This document shows positions 1 through 7,713 of a DNA stretch of 17,209 nucleotides, piece after piece. Below the pieces are notes generated by a model. It was not told the origin of the DNA and made no database searches. It worked only from the letters and a program-made list of their open reading frames with translations. The stretch is from Myxococcota bacterium. GTDB lineage: Bacteria > Myxococcota > Polyangia > GCA-2747355 > JAKLHH01. The stretch covers positions 1-17,209 of the forward strand of contig JAKLHH010000032.1 in the NCBI GenBank assembly GCA_022710245.1, given 5' to 3'. A program made the position numbers and the translations under genes. Position 1 is the first letter of the stretch. Every line of letters begins with the position of its first letter.

Positions 1-236
1 CCGAGCTGGACGGCCCCGTCGAGCGCGCGCTGGATGGCCGCGGTGCAGTCGGTCTTGCCGTCGGCGCGGGCGCCGAAGCTCTCCACCGCGAAGGAGAGCT
101 GCGGCGAGGCGATCGACGCGGTGGCACGCGTCCCCGACGACGGAGAGGGCCTCTCCAGCAAGCCATCCGCGCAGGCGAGCTGCGGCAAGAGCGCGAGCAG
201 GGCAACACGTCGACGCCAGGTGCTGTGCTTGATCAT
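1..236 (-). CDS. Pectate-lyase-superfamily (parallel beta-helix) exported protein, N-terminal part
   Basis: The gene runs off the left edge; 78 residues are visible. The ATG at 236-234 is preceded by a strong ribosome site, AAGGAGG, on the minus strand at 250-244 with a 7-nt spacer. Residues 1-22 form an export signal: basic WRRR, a hydrophobic run, then QLACA. The Cys at 22 might be lipidated, but position -3 is Gln, so signal peptidase I cleavage is equally possible. A Ser/Pro/Thr-rich linker follows to about residue 47. Residues 49-75 then carry the N-terminal signature of the Pectate_lyase_3 / GH28-like right-handed beta-helix fold: F-x-V-x-SFGARADGKTD-x-TAAIQ-x-AL. This family binds or cleaves polysaccharides such as pectins, but the catalytic part lies outside the window, so lyase versus hydrolase cannot be decided. 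A -24/-12 promoter candidate lies just upstream. Confidence 0.85.
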   Translation of the reverse strand, partial: MIKHSTWRRRVALLALLPQLACADGLLERPSPSSGTRATASIASPQLSFAVESFGARADGKTDCTAAIQRALDGAVQL

Positions 237-271
237 CCTCGAGCCTCCTTCGTGAGCTGCTCTGCCCCGGT

Positions 272-286
272 GCACTCGCCGGGCCA
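272..286 (-). promoter_or_regulatory. Sigma-54 (-24/-12) promoter candidate for the pectate-lyase-like gene
   Basis: Read on the minus strand from 286 to 271 the sequence is TGGCCCGGCGAGTGCA. It has GG (285-284) and GC (273-272) separated by exactly 10 nt, and differs from TGGCACG-N4-TTGCA at only two positions. The predicted start is near 260, giving a leader of about 24 nt that holds the AAGGAGG site. The activator palindromes at 381-433 lie about 129 and 164 bp upstream. This match is weaker than the two other -24/-12 promoters in the window. Confidence 0.6.
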
Positions 287-380
287 GCCCGGCGCGGGAC
301 GGCTCGCTCCGTGGGAGGCGTGTGCCGACGGTGACCTGCGCTTCGAGATCACAGCCGCGAGCTCGCCGACGGAGCCGGGG

Positions 381-398
381 TGTTGGAGCGACCCAACA
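381..398. promoter_or_regulatory. Palindromic activator site S1 (distal UAS of the 516 promoter)
   Basis: TGTTGGAGCGACCCAACA is a perfect 6-bp inverted repeat with a 6-nt centre. Its own centre (389.5) is 35 bp from that of S2, about 108 bp upstream of the predicted start of the 516 promoter and about 129 bp upstream of the divergent 236 promoter. The same arrangement recurs at 6116-6168. Dyad sites at this distance from a -24/-12 promoter are typical of enhancer-binding protein sites. Confidence 0.75.
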
Positions 399-415
399 GA
401 GCTGTGCCACGGCGC

Positions 416-433
416 TGTTGGATCGCACCAACG
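416..433. promoter_or_regulatory. Palindromic activator site S2 (proximal UAS of the 516 promoter)
   Basis: TGTTGGATCGCACCAACG is an 18-bp dyad like S1 with one arm mismatch (final G). Its centre (424.5) is 48.5 bp from the first G of the -24 element at 473. The corresponding site upstream of the lyase-like gene has the identical distance. The 17-bp spacer between S1 and S2 contains GTGCCA at the same place as in the other module. Confidence 0.75.
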
Positions 434-442
434 CCCGCCTCG

Positions 443-455
443 AAAGACCTTGATG
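443..455 (-). promoter_or_regulatory. Possible IHF-binding site between UAS and promoter
   Basis: The minus strand of this AT-richer patch reads ATCAAGGTCTT (454-444). This fits the core of the IHF consensus WATCAA-N4-TTR but misses both flanking positions. It sits between the activator sites and the -24 element, where DNA bending would help an activator contact sigma-54 polymerase. No comparable match is seen in the second module near 6077-6115, so this is a weak call. Confidence 0.25.
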
Positions 456-471
456 AGATGACGCGCGTGGG

Positions 472-487
472 TGGTACGGCGCTTGCC
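472..487 (+). promoter_or_regulatory. Sigma-54 (-24/-12) promoter for the four-Cys-repeat lipoprotein
   Basis: TGGTACGGCGCTTGCC matches TGGYACG-N4-TTGC throughout, with GG at 473-474 and GC at 485-486 separated by 10 nt. The 14-bp core GGTACGGCGCTTGC, including the nominally free N4, is identical to the promoter of the lyase-like gene at 6063-6076. The predicted start is about 498, immediately before the AAGGAGG ribosome site (501-507), so the leader is very short. Confidence 0.85.
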
Positions 488-515
488 CTTACCGGTTCTC
501 AAGGAGGCAACGCCA

Positions 516-1364
516 ATGACACAGCTCAAGAACCGGACCTTGAAATCCCTGCTTCTGCTGTCCTTCCTGCTGCCTGTCGGCTGCGGGACTCGTGATGTGG
601 ACAGCGGCCGCTCGGCCGTGGCGGGGCAGGTGCCCTGCGATCAGCCGAGCAACCTCACCTGCCCGGCAGGCGAGCCCGGCTACGTCGACGCCTGCACGAC
701 CGGCGCCGCCGCGTACCACACCTGCGTGCCGGCGGTCGTGACGCCGCCGACGGAGGTGCCCTGCGACCAGCCCATCAACCTGATCTGCGCGATGGGCTAC
801 GTGGACTCGTGCGACGGCCCGAGCCCCGAGGGGACGCTGTTCCATGGCTGCGTGCCGGCGGCCCCCCAGCCGGGCGTGCCCTGCGACCAGCCGCTCAACC
901 TGACCTGCGCCGAGGGCTACGTGGACTCGTGCGACGGCCCGAGCCCCGAGGGGACGCTGTTCCATGGCTGCGTGCCGGCGGCCCCCCAGCCGGGGGTGCC
1001 CTGCGACCAGCCGGCCAGCCTGAGCTGCCCGGCGGGCGAGCCCGGCTACATCGACGCCTGCCTGATCAACGCGGCGCCGGTCCACGTCTGCGTGCCCGCG
1101 ATCGTGACGCCCCCGACGGAGGAGGCCTGCGACCAGCCGGAGGGCCTGACGGCGGTCTGCCCCCAGGGCTACATCGACGCCTGCCTGATCAACGCCGCGC
1201 CGGTGCACATGTGCGTGCCGGGCATCGAGCCCCCCGCCGAGGTGCCCTGCGATCAGCCAAGCGACCTGACCTGCCCCGAGGCGCCGGGCTGGATCGATGC
1301 CTGCCTGATCAACGCGGCGCCGGTGCATGTCTGCGTGCTGCAGGAGGCGATGGGCTATCGGTGA
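516..1364 (+). CDS. Lipoprotein with six four-cysteine repeats
   Basis: 282 residues. The ATG at 516 was chosen because AAGGAGG (501-507) lies 8 nt upstream and because residues 1-23 then form a lipoprotein signal: K/R-rich start, LLLLSFLL core, PVGC with Cys23. An in-frame GTG at 471 lies inside the promoter and is rejected. From residue 39 to the end the protein is six repeats of about 40 residues, each opening with VPCDQP (EACDQP in repeat 5). Each carries four Cys in the pattern CDQP - C - GY[VI]D[AS]C - H-x-CV, probably forming disulfides outside the cytoplasm. Repeats are joined by Pro-rich linkers. I do not recognise the family; a surface-attached binding or structural role is only a guess. 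The sigma-54 promoter directly upstream ties it to the polysaccharide-active genes nearby. Confidence 0.85.
   Translation: MTQLKNRTLKSLLLLSFLLPVGCGTRDVDSGRSAVAGQVPCDQPSNLTCPAGEPGYVDACTTGAAAYHTCVPAVVTPPTEVPCDQPINLICAMGYVDSCDGPSPEGTLFHGCVPAAPQPGVPCDQPLNLTCAEGYVDSCDGPSPEGTLFHGCVPAAPQPGVPCDQPASLSCPAGEPGYIDACLINAAPVHVCVPAIVTPPTEEACDQPEGLTAVCPQGYIDACLINAAPVHMCVPGIEPPAEVPCDQPSDLTCPEAPGWIDACLINAAPVHVCVLQEAMGYR
630..1361 (+). repeat. Six tandem ~120-126-bp coding repeats
   Basis: Units begin at 630, 756, 876, 996, 1122 and 1242, each at a codon for the V/E of the VPCDQP-type motif. Units 2 and 3 (756-875 and 876-995) are the same length and nearly identical in DNA, so that duplication is recent. Units 4 to 6 share a DACLINAAPVH block. 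All lengths are multiples of three, keeping the frame. Confidence 0.9.
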
Positions 1365-1437
1365 CCCGCTTCCGCACTTCCTTCCGCACCGCTCCTTCCT
1401 CCTCCCCGTCTGGACACCCGAGCACAGCTTGGCTAAC

Positions 1438-2073
1438 GTGGTCACCTTGAGGCACCTCGACAGAGCCCCCTGGAGCGCCGTCAGCACGTTGCTCCTCCTC
1501 AGCCTGCTGGCCGCGGGCTGCCCCTCGGAGACGGTCACCTCGACCACCGTCACGTACCAGTCCTTCTCCTGCGAGACGCCCACCCAGATCGGCGAGCTCC
1601 TCGTCGAGCTGCACACGCCGCCGGACGGGAAGACCTGCGCCGACTGCTTCCTCGGGGAGAGCTGCGAGACGCGCGATAGCTGCCGCATCTTCACGCAGCC
1701 GAGGACCGTGTCGGTGCTGGCCGACCTCTCGTCGCTCACCTCGGGCGTTCGCTTCGCCGACGTGGACCTGCAGCGCCGCGCCTGCCTGCGCGTGATGGCC
1801 TTCAGCCTCGCGCCGCTCGGCTGCCAGGTCCGGGGCACGCAGCGGCCCCACCTCTGCGCGTTCAACTCAGAACCGGTCGACCTGACGGCGGACGGCAAGG
1901 TGGAGCTGGGCGTGTTCTGCGGGCCGTCCGACATCCCCGACGGGGGACCCTACCGGACCTGCGTCGGCGCTCTCTGGGAGCCGCGCCCCCCCGACGGCGG
2001 TTCGTCGGACGTGGACATGGGTGGGCCACCGCGCGACCTGGGCCCCTGGCCGGAGTTCGGGCCTCACCCCTAG
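1438..2073 (+). CDS. Cys-rich lipoprotein of unknown function
   Basis: 211 residues from a GTG start at 1438. The open frame extends further upstream into the preceding gene, but only from about 1438 does it give a credible lipoprotein signal: R/H-containing start, LLLLSLL core, AAGC with Cys27. The ribosome site is weak; TTG at 1429 or 1447 are alternatives. The mature part has ten further Cys, including clusters KTCADC and SCETRDSC, and ends in a Pro/Gly/Asp-rich tail. No catalytic motif is recognised. It begins 73 bp after the four-Cys-repeat lipoprotein with no promoter recognised between, so it may be co-expressed from the same sigma-54 promoter. Confidence 0.7.
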   Translation: MVTLRHLDRAPWSAVSTLLLLSLLAAGCPSETVTSTTVTYQSFSCETPTQIGELLVELHTPPDGKTCADCFLGESCETRDSCRIFTQPRTVSVLADLSSLTSGVRFADVDLQRRACLRVMAFSLAPLGCQVRGTQRPHLCAFNSEPVDLTADGKVELGVFCGPSDIPDGGPYRTCVGALWEPRPPDGGSSDVDMGGPPRDLGPWPEFGPHP

Positions 2074-2082
2074 CAGCCGGTG

Positions 2083-2099
2083 GAGGCGAGGCTCGCCTC
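2083..2099. terminator. Small hairpin after the second lipoprotein
   Basis: A perfect 7-bp inverted repeat, GAGGCGA / TCGCCTC, with a 3-nt loop begins 10 nt after the stop codon at 2073. No T-run follows, so it may be a weak terminator or an mRNA-stabilising hairpin rather than a strong intrinsic terminator. Confidence 0.35.
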
Positions 2100-2123
2100 A
2101 CGTCGCCAGCGAGTCTGCGCTGG

Positions 2124-2132
2124 TGATATCCT
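2124..2132 (+). promoter_or_regulatory. Possible extended -10 promoter of the kinase gene
   Basis: TG-A-TATCCT fits an extended -10 element and would start transcription near 2139, about 24 nt before the ATG. No good -35 is visible. If it is real, the kinase can be expressed apart from the lipoproteins. Confidence 0.35.
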
Positions 2133-2162
2133 GATCGTCGTGCTCCCACGAGCGACGCCCCG

Positions 2163-3680
2163 ATGAGCGAGAGCCCGAGCCGCTACCGTCTGGTGCGCGT
2201 GGTCGCCAGCGGCGGCATGGCGCAGGTCTACGAGGCCGTCCTCGTCGGAGCCGGCGGCTTCGAGCGCCGGGTGGCGATCAAGCGCGTCCTGCCACAGCAC
2301 GCGCAGGATCCGTCCATGCATCGGATGTTCCTCGACGAGGCCCGGCTGGTGGCGCGGCTGAACCACGGCAACATCGTCCAGGTCTTCGACTTCGGCTTCA
2401 TCGATGGGACCGAGTTCATCGCCATGGAGTACGTCGATGGAGCGGACGCCTGGCGCGCCGCTCAGCGAGGCGTCGCCGCCGGGGCGCCGATGCCGGAGGT
2501 GGTGGCGCTGCACATCGTGACCGCGGTGGCCCACGCGCTGAGCTACGCGCACTCGCTGCGCGACGAGCAGGGCCGGGCGCTCGAGGTCGTCCATCGAGAC
2601 GTCTCGCCGCAGAACGCGCTGCTCTCGTGGGAGGGCGACGTCAAGCTGTCGGACTTCGGCATCGCGCTGACGCGCCAGCGCGAGGAGCGCACCCGCACGG
2701 GGCTGGTCAAGGGCAAGGAGGGCTACATCGCGCCCGAGCTGGCTCTCGGCGAGAAGGCCTCGCCGGCGGCCGACGTCTACGGTCTGGGGGCGACCCTGCA
2801 CGCGCTGCTCGCCGGCGCGCCGCCGCCCTCGCCCGGCGAGCTGGAGCTCGCCGACGAGGGGCCGGCCGAGCTGGTCGCGCTGCTGCGGCGCTGGCTCGAC
2901 GTCGACGCGGCGGCGCGTCCCACCGCCGAGCAGGCAGCGGCGGAGGCCGGCTCGCTGGCCGCCCGGCTCGGCGCGAGCAGCGATCCGCGCAGCGAGCTGC
3001 GGCGCTGGCTGGCGCCGCTGCGCCCGGGCCTGGAGCGGCGAAGCGCCCTCGACGCGCTGGTCGGCGTCTCGCTCCTGCACGTGGGCGGACAGCACTTCAC
3101 CGTCGAGGGAGCCACCCGGGCCACCGTCCCGCAGCGGCGCCCGGGCCAGGCGACGATCCGGAGGCGAGCCCGCGCCGGTCTGCTGGTCGGCGGGGTCGTC
3201 CTGCTGTCCGGGCTGGGCGGGGCGCTCTACCTCCTGCGACAGCCGACGAGCGGCCCGGAGGCGCGCACCGACGGGCGCACCACCGCTGCCGACGCCTCAC
3301 GCGTGGTCGAGGGAAGCCCCGCCCGGCGCGACGCGGCCGCGGCCCGCGACCTGGCCGCCGACCGGGGGGCAGCGGAGGGCCCGCGGCGGTGGTACCGGCC
3401 GAAGGTGCGTCCGCCGCCGAGGCCTGCCTCCCAGCCGAGCAAGGCGCCGGTGGTCAGCCGCGAGCTCGGCTGGCTGCGGGTGGGCGGAGCACGACTCGCC
3501 CGGCGGCAGGTCGCGATCGACGGCAAGGACGCCGGCTACGCGCCCTTCGAGCGCTCGCTCGCCGTGGGCTCACACAAGGTGGTGGTGCGCGATCCGGCCA
3601 CGGCGGCGGTGGTGCTGGAGCGCGTCGTCACCGTCGAGCCGCACCACACGCGCGTGCAGCCGCTGCGGCTGATCTGGTAG
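2163..3680 (+). CDS. Membrane Ser/Thr protein kinase with C-terminal PEGA domain
   Basis: 505 residues. The kinase domain spans about residues 8-270: glycine loop ASGGMAQVYEA (15-25), VAIK with Lys40, Glu59, catalytic loop HRDVSPQN (Asp146, Asn151), DFG at 164-166, activation segment ending GYIAPE (Glu192), and DVYGLG at 204-209. All residues needed for activity are present. A single membrane helix follows (about 339-358), then a basic/Pro-rich linker. Residues about 435-505 form a PEGA-like domain (L-x-V, V-x-IDGKDAG-x-AP, GSHKVVV), which would lie outside the cytoplasmic membrane and may bind envelope or cell-wall components. It starts 89 bp after the lipoprotein pair on the same strand. 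Its targets are unknown; the FHA-domain activator encoded at 6298-7623 is a plausible phosphothreonine reader downstream of it, which is inference. Start: first ATG giving the complete glycine loop; ribosome site weak. Confidence 0.93.
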   Translation: MSESPSRYRLVRVVASGGMAQVYEAVLVGAGGFERRVAIKRVLPQHAQDPSMHRMFLDEARLVARLNHGNIVQVFDFGFIDGTEFIAMEYVDGADAWRAAQRGVAAGAPMPEVVALHIVTAVAHALSYAHSLRDEQGRALEVVHRDVSPQNALLSWEGDVKLSDFGIALTRQREERTRTGLVKGKEGYIAPELALGEKASPAADVYGLGATLHALLAGAPPPSPGELELADEGPAELVALLRRWLDVDAAARPTAEQAAAEAGSLAARLGASSDPRSELRRWLAPLRPGLERRSALDALVGVSLLHVGGQHFTVEGATRATVPQRRPGQATIRRRARAGLLVGGVVLLSGLGGALYLLRQPTSGPEARTDGRTTAADASRVVEGSPARRDAAAARDLAADRGAAEGPRRWYRPKVRPPPRPASQPSKAPVVSRELGWLRVGGARLARRQVAIDGKDAGYAPFERSLAVGSHKVVVRDPATAAVVLERVVTVEPHHTRVQPLRLIW

Positions 3681-3681
3681 C

Positions 3682-3797
3682 GAGCCCGGGAGGGGGCGAG
3701 CCCGGGAGGCGGCGAGCCCGGGAGGCGGCGAGCCCGGGAGGCGGCGAGCCCGGGAGGCGGCGAGCCCGGGAGGCGGCGAGCCCGGGAGGCGGCGAGC
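3682..3797. repeat. 16-bp tandem repeat array between convergent genes
   Basis: Seven head-to-tail copies of GAGCCCGGGAGGCGGC (3682-3793), the first with one change, followed by a broken start of an eighth. Each unit contains the self-complementary CCCGGG. The array fills the whole 117-bp gap between the kinase stop (3680) and the stop of the convergent lyase-like gene (3798), where it could form structure in both transcripts. There are no spacers, so it is not CRISPR. A second 16-bp array at 11156-11240 shares GGCGAGCnCG. Confidence 0.9.
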
Positions 3798-6017
3798 TCA
3801 GAGGCCCTTGAACAGCGGCACCGGGGCCGTCGCCGCGCCGTGCAGGGGCGCCCAGGTGCCCTTGTCCTCGTCGTAGCGGTGCAGGTAGGTGTCGCCGCTG
3901 CCAGAGCTGCCGCTCCGGTAGCTGAAGAGGAGCTCACCGGTCGGACCGCGCAGGAAGGTGGGGTAGGTCGTCGCGCTCTCGTTCAGGCCGGTCATCGAGA
4001 GCTTGGTGTAGCTCAGCGGCGCGGTCCCGCCGAAGAAGCCGGTGCCGCGGAAGTAGACGAGCGGCGAGGCGTGCATGTTGCCGGCGACGTGGACGTGGTG
4101 GTTCCTGTCGATGGTCAGCGTGAGGTAGTTGTGGCTGTCCCAGCCGGCGAGCTGGGTCGGCAGCGTGGTGATCGTCCAGGCGGACCAGCCGCCCGAGAGC
4201 CGGACGCGCTGGGCGAGCCTCGCGTAGCGGTCCTGGCCGTAGTAGAGGACGAGCTGCACGTTCTTGAAGGTCAGGAAGTCGAAGCCGACCGTGGTGCCGC
4301 CCCAGGCGCGGTCGATCAGGCTCTTCTTCCAGGTGCCCGTGGCGGCGTCGAAGGCGACGAGGTACAGGTTCGAGGAGATCAGCGCTCCGTCGAGGCAGCC
4401 GCCGCTCGCGGTCTGCAGCGGCACCCCGCTGCAGTCGTAGGCGTAGTCACGATTGACGGGCAGGGACTCCCACTTGATGGCGTAGCGGGCCGCGGGGTTC
4501 ACCGGGTGCCAGACGAGCGGGCTGTCGACCACGCCCGACACGCTGGAGAGCGGGCCCGTGAGGGTCACGTCGGCCGCGCCCGGAGCGAGCGTGTTCTTGA
4601 GGAAGGTCGTCCCTGTCGTCGCCTGGTGGACGCCGACCGTCACCACGCCGTCCTTGTTCCAGTCGCCGGTGAGCGGCCAGAACATCCCCGCCCGGGTCCC
4701 GAACTGGAACACCTTGAGGGCGCCCGAGGCCTCCGCGAAGAAGAGAGAGTTGTAGCGATCGAAGAGGCCGCGGTTGTTGGCGCCGTCTCCGTCGAAGTCG
4801 GACCGCAGCGTGATCCAGCGGGTCTCCGCGCGGCTCATCTGGGCGCGGACCTGCCAGGCCGCCGCCTTGGGGTCGCTGCTGAGCGGCTTGTTCTCCAGGC
4901 TGCCGACGGAGAGCGCGGGCGTCGCCGGGTTCTCCCAGGGGTCGGTCGAGGCGAGCGAGGAGGCGCTCACGGCGGTCAGCGGCGACCGGAGCGCGAGGCC
5001 GCTCGCGGAGTCCTGCACCTCCCAGGTCCCCGACCTGGGGAACGCGGTGCAGACGCCGCCCGCGCCCTCCACCGGCTTGCACTGCGTGTCGTCCGCCGTC
5101 GAGCGCGTCACGGTCTGGGCGAGAGTGCCAGCCGCCGAGACGCGCAGCCCGGAGAAGCTGATCGTGGTGGCGGTCGACGGCAAGGAGCCACCGCCGCCGA
5201 AGCTGTCCAGGCTGTCCCAGCTGGTCAGCTGATAGATCTTGAGCGCGCTCCCCTCCCAGCGCGCGTTGAAGACCTGGGTCGTCTTCTTCACGGACCCGCC
5301 GGGGAACGTCTTGGCGATGTGCTTCTGGTAGGTGATCACCGCTCTCTTGGCCGCGTCGAAGGAGAGCGCGAGCCGGCTGTTGAGGAGCCCCGCCTGGATC
5401 GGGACCGGGTCGATCACCGTCGGCGAGGCCGGCGTGATCGGGAGCGTGAGGGGGACGCCGCAGAGGTTGTACCAGGTCTTCAGGTCCTTGCTCTTCATCG
5501 CCGAGACGGAGTGGTTGGTGGCCGCGTCGGGCGAGAGCCGCCAGACCCAGGCGACGTAGACCCAGTCATCCGCGACCACCTGCTGGAAGCCGGTGGGGTA
5601 GGCGTTGGCCGCGGACGAGGGGTAGGGCGTCGCCGTGCACTGGGAGGTCCAGGTGCCGAACGGCTTCGCCAGCGCAGCCAGAGCGTCCGCGTCCGCGCTG
5701 GCCTTGGCGTCCTTGACCTTGGCGTCCCTGGCGCTGGCGTCCCCGCTCGCCGTCCCGTCGACGCCAGCCTCCCGCAGCGGCTCGCCAGCTCCTGTGTCCC
5801 GTGCCGCGCCCTCGCCGCTCGCCTCCAGGCCGGCGAGCCCGTGATCGGGCAGCTGGAGGCCGTCGGCCGATGGGAGCGCTCCGCCGCCGCAGCCGGCGAG
5901 CAGCGCTCCGAGGGAGAGCAGCCGGACCGATGTCGCCCGGGCTCGTGCCGTCCCTCCGACCGGCCTCGCGGGGAGAGGAGGCTGCGCCTGACGAGTGTTC
6001 TTCATGCTTGTTCTCAT
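3798..6017 (-). CDS. Secreted lipoprotein, BNR_4 / PL24-PL25-like polysaccharide lyase candidate
   Basis: 739 residues from ATG 6017-6015, which has GGAG 5 nt upstream; ATG 6005 is an alternative without a good ribosome site. Lipoprotein signal: VRLLSLGALLAGC, Cys43. An Asp/Ala-rich linker reaches about 118. Residues about 119-270 resemble the first half of the BNR_4 beta-propeller (FQQVVADDWVYVAWVWR, AVITYQKH, NARWEGSALKIYQ). A middle stretch, about 275-500, carries calcium-type DFDGDG (407-412) and GDWNKDG (451-457) motifs, as in FG-GAP/VCBS-like repeats. Residues about 510-725 resume the propeller: SHNYLTLTID, HVHVAGNMH, TYPTFLR, LLFSYRSGSSG. His629, His649, Tyr685 and Arg701 have the 20- and 16-residue spacings I recall for the catalytic His/His and Tyr/Arg of PL25 ulvan lyase. 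Lyase activity and substrate are inferred; a non-catalytic sugar-binding propeller is the alternative. Sigma-54 promoter and twin activator sites lie upstream. Confidence 0.85.
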   Translation of the reverse strand: MRTSMKNTRQAQPPLPARPVGGTARARATSVRLLSLGALLAGCGGGALPSADGLQLPDHGLAGLEASGEGAARDTGAGEPLREAGVDGTASGDASARDAKVKDAKASADADALAALAKPFGTWTSQCTATPYPSSAANAYPTGFQQVVADDWVYVAWVWRLSPDAATNHSVSAMKSKDLKTWYNLCGVPLTLPITPASPTVIDPVPIQAGLLNSRLALSFDAAKRAVITYQKHIAKTFPGGSVKKTTQVFNARWEGSALKIYQLTSWDSLDSFGGGGSLPSTATTISFSGLRVSAAGTLAQTVTRSTADDTQCKPVEGAGGVCTAFPRSGTWEVQDSASGLALRSPLTAVSASSLASTDPWENPATPALSVGSLENKPLSSDPKAAAWQVRAQMSRAETRWITLRSDFDGDGANNRGLFDRYNSLFFAEASGALKVFQFGTRAGMFWPLTGDWNKDGVVTVGVHQATTGTTFLKNTLAPGAADVTLTGPLSSVSGVVDSPLVWHPVNPAARYAIKWESLPVNRDYAYDCSGVPLQTASGGCLDGALISSNLYLVAFDAATGTWKKSLIDRAWGGTTVGFDFLTFKNVQLVLYYGQDRYARLAQRVRLSGGWSAWTITTLPTQLAGWDSHNYLTLTIDRNHHVHVAGNMHASPLVYFRGTGFFGGTAPLSYTKLSMTGLNESATTYPTFLRGPTGELLFSYRSGSSGSGDTYLHRYDEDKGTWAPLHGAATAPVPLFKGL

Positions 6018-6062
6018 CGGGGCTCCATCAGCCACTGGCGTCGGGCTTGGACTCCTGTCACA

Positions 6063-6077
6063 GCAAGCGCCGTACCG
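6063..6077 (-). promoter_or_regulatory. Sigma-54 (-24/-12) promoter of the lyase-like gene
   Basis: The minus strand from 6077 reads CGGTACGGCGCTTGC, with GG at 6076-6075 and GC at 6064-6063 exactly 10 nt apart. Its 14-bp core is identical to the promoter at 473-486. The predicted start is about 6051, giving a leader of about 33 nt that contains the GGAG ribosome site before ATG 6017. Confidence 0.85.
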
Positions 6078-6115
6078 ATCGCCGGGGTCGCGGTTCTCAG
6101 CAGCTGGAGCCGCGG

Positions 6116-6133
6116 TGATGGCGACTCCCAACA
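6116..6133. promoter_or_regulatory. Palindromic activator site S3 (proximal UAS of the lyase-like gene)
   Basis: On the minus strand this reads TGTTGGGAGTCGCCATCA, one arm mismatch from the TGTTGG-N6-CCAACA dyad. Its centre (6124.5) is 48.5 bp from the first G of the -24 element (6076), exactly as for S2 and the 516 promoter. Confidence 0.7.
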
Positions 6134-6150
6134 CGCAGCTGGCACAACCC

Positions 6151-6168
6151 TGTTGAGCGCAGCCAACA
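6151..6168. promoter_or_regulatory. Palindromic activator site S4 (distal UAS of the lyase-like gene)
   Basis: TGTTGAGCGCAGCCAACA; the inverted repeat extends one base outward on each side (CCTGTTG / CAACAGG, 6149-6170). The centre is 35 bp from S3, identical to the S1-S2 distance. The 17-bp S3-S4 spacer carries GTGCCA (minus strand) at the same offset as in the S1-S2 spacer. Confidence 0.75.
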
Positions 6169-6297
6169 GGCGTCCGCAGGCACGGCTGACTCCCGGCCAG
6201 AGGGGCGCTCGAGAGCCGGGCGCAGCAGCCGTCGTCACCATCCTCTTCCCAGCCATGAGAGACCAGCCGCCCGCCCGCCCCTGACCGGGCGCTCGCT
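6169..6297. other. Rest of the 6018-6297 intergenic region
   Basis: Between the distal activator site and the stop codon of the FHA activator gene I see no gene, no convincing promoter and no strong terminator. A 5-bp stem (CGCCC / GGGCG on the minus strand) close to the activator's stop is too weak to call. Confidence 0.5.
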
Positions 6298-7623
<1,326 letters not shown>

Positions 7624-7698
7624 GCCGGCAACGCTGCATGAGCGCGCACGCCAGGTCAACCGTGATGAGCCGGGACGCATGCCGACCCGCCGGCGGAG

Positions 7699-7707
7699 TG
7701 ATACCTT
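7699..7707 (+). promoter_or_regulatory. Possible extended -10 of the glycosyltransferase gene
   Basis: TG-A-TACCTT lies 6 nt before the ATG at 7714, with no usable -35 or ribosome site nearby. If functional it would give a nearly leaderless transcript. The 90-bp divergent gap (7624-7713) holds nothing else I can support. Confidence 0.3.
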
Positions 7708-7713
7708 TCCCGG

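Noticed and set aside
489..1934. 481-codon open frame on the minus strand across both lipoprotein genes
   Set aside because: Composition is Arg/Ala/Gly-rich with no family resemblance. The plus strand has signal peptides, a ribosome site, a promoter and a conserved repeat. Long antisense frames are expected at this GC content.
3682..3797. CRISPR array
   Set aside because: Repeats are 16 bp with no intervening unique spacers; a plain tandem array. The same applies to 11156-11240.
6014..6256. 80-codon minus-strand open frame upstream of the lyase-like gene
   Set aside because: It overlaps the sigma-54 promoter and both activator dyads and has no recognisable family.
3840..6284. 814-codon plus-strand open frame opposite the lyase-like gene
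   Set aside because: Antisense shadow: the minus-strand protein has clear propeller motifs, a lipobox and a promoter; the plus-strand frame is Arg/Val/Gly low complexity.
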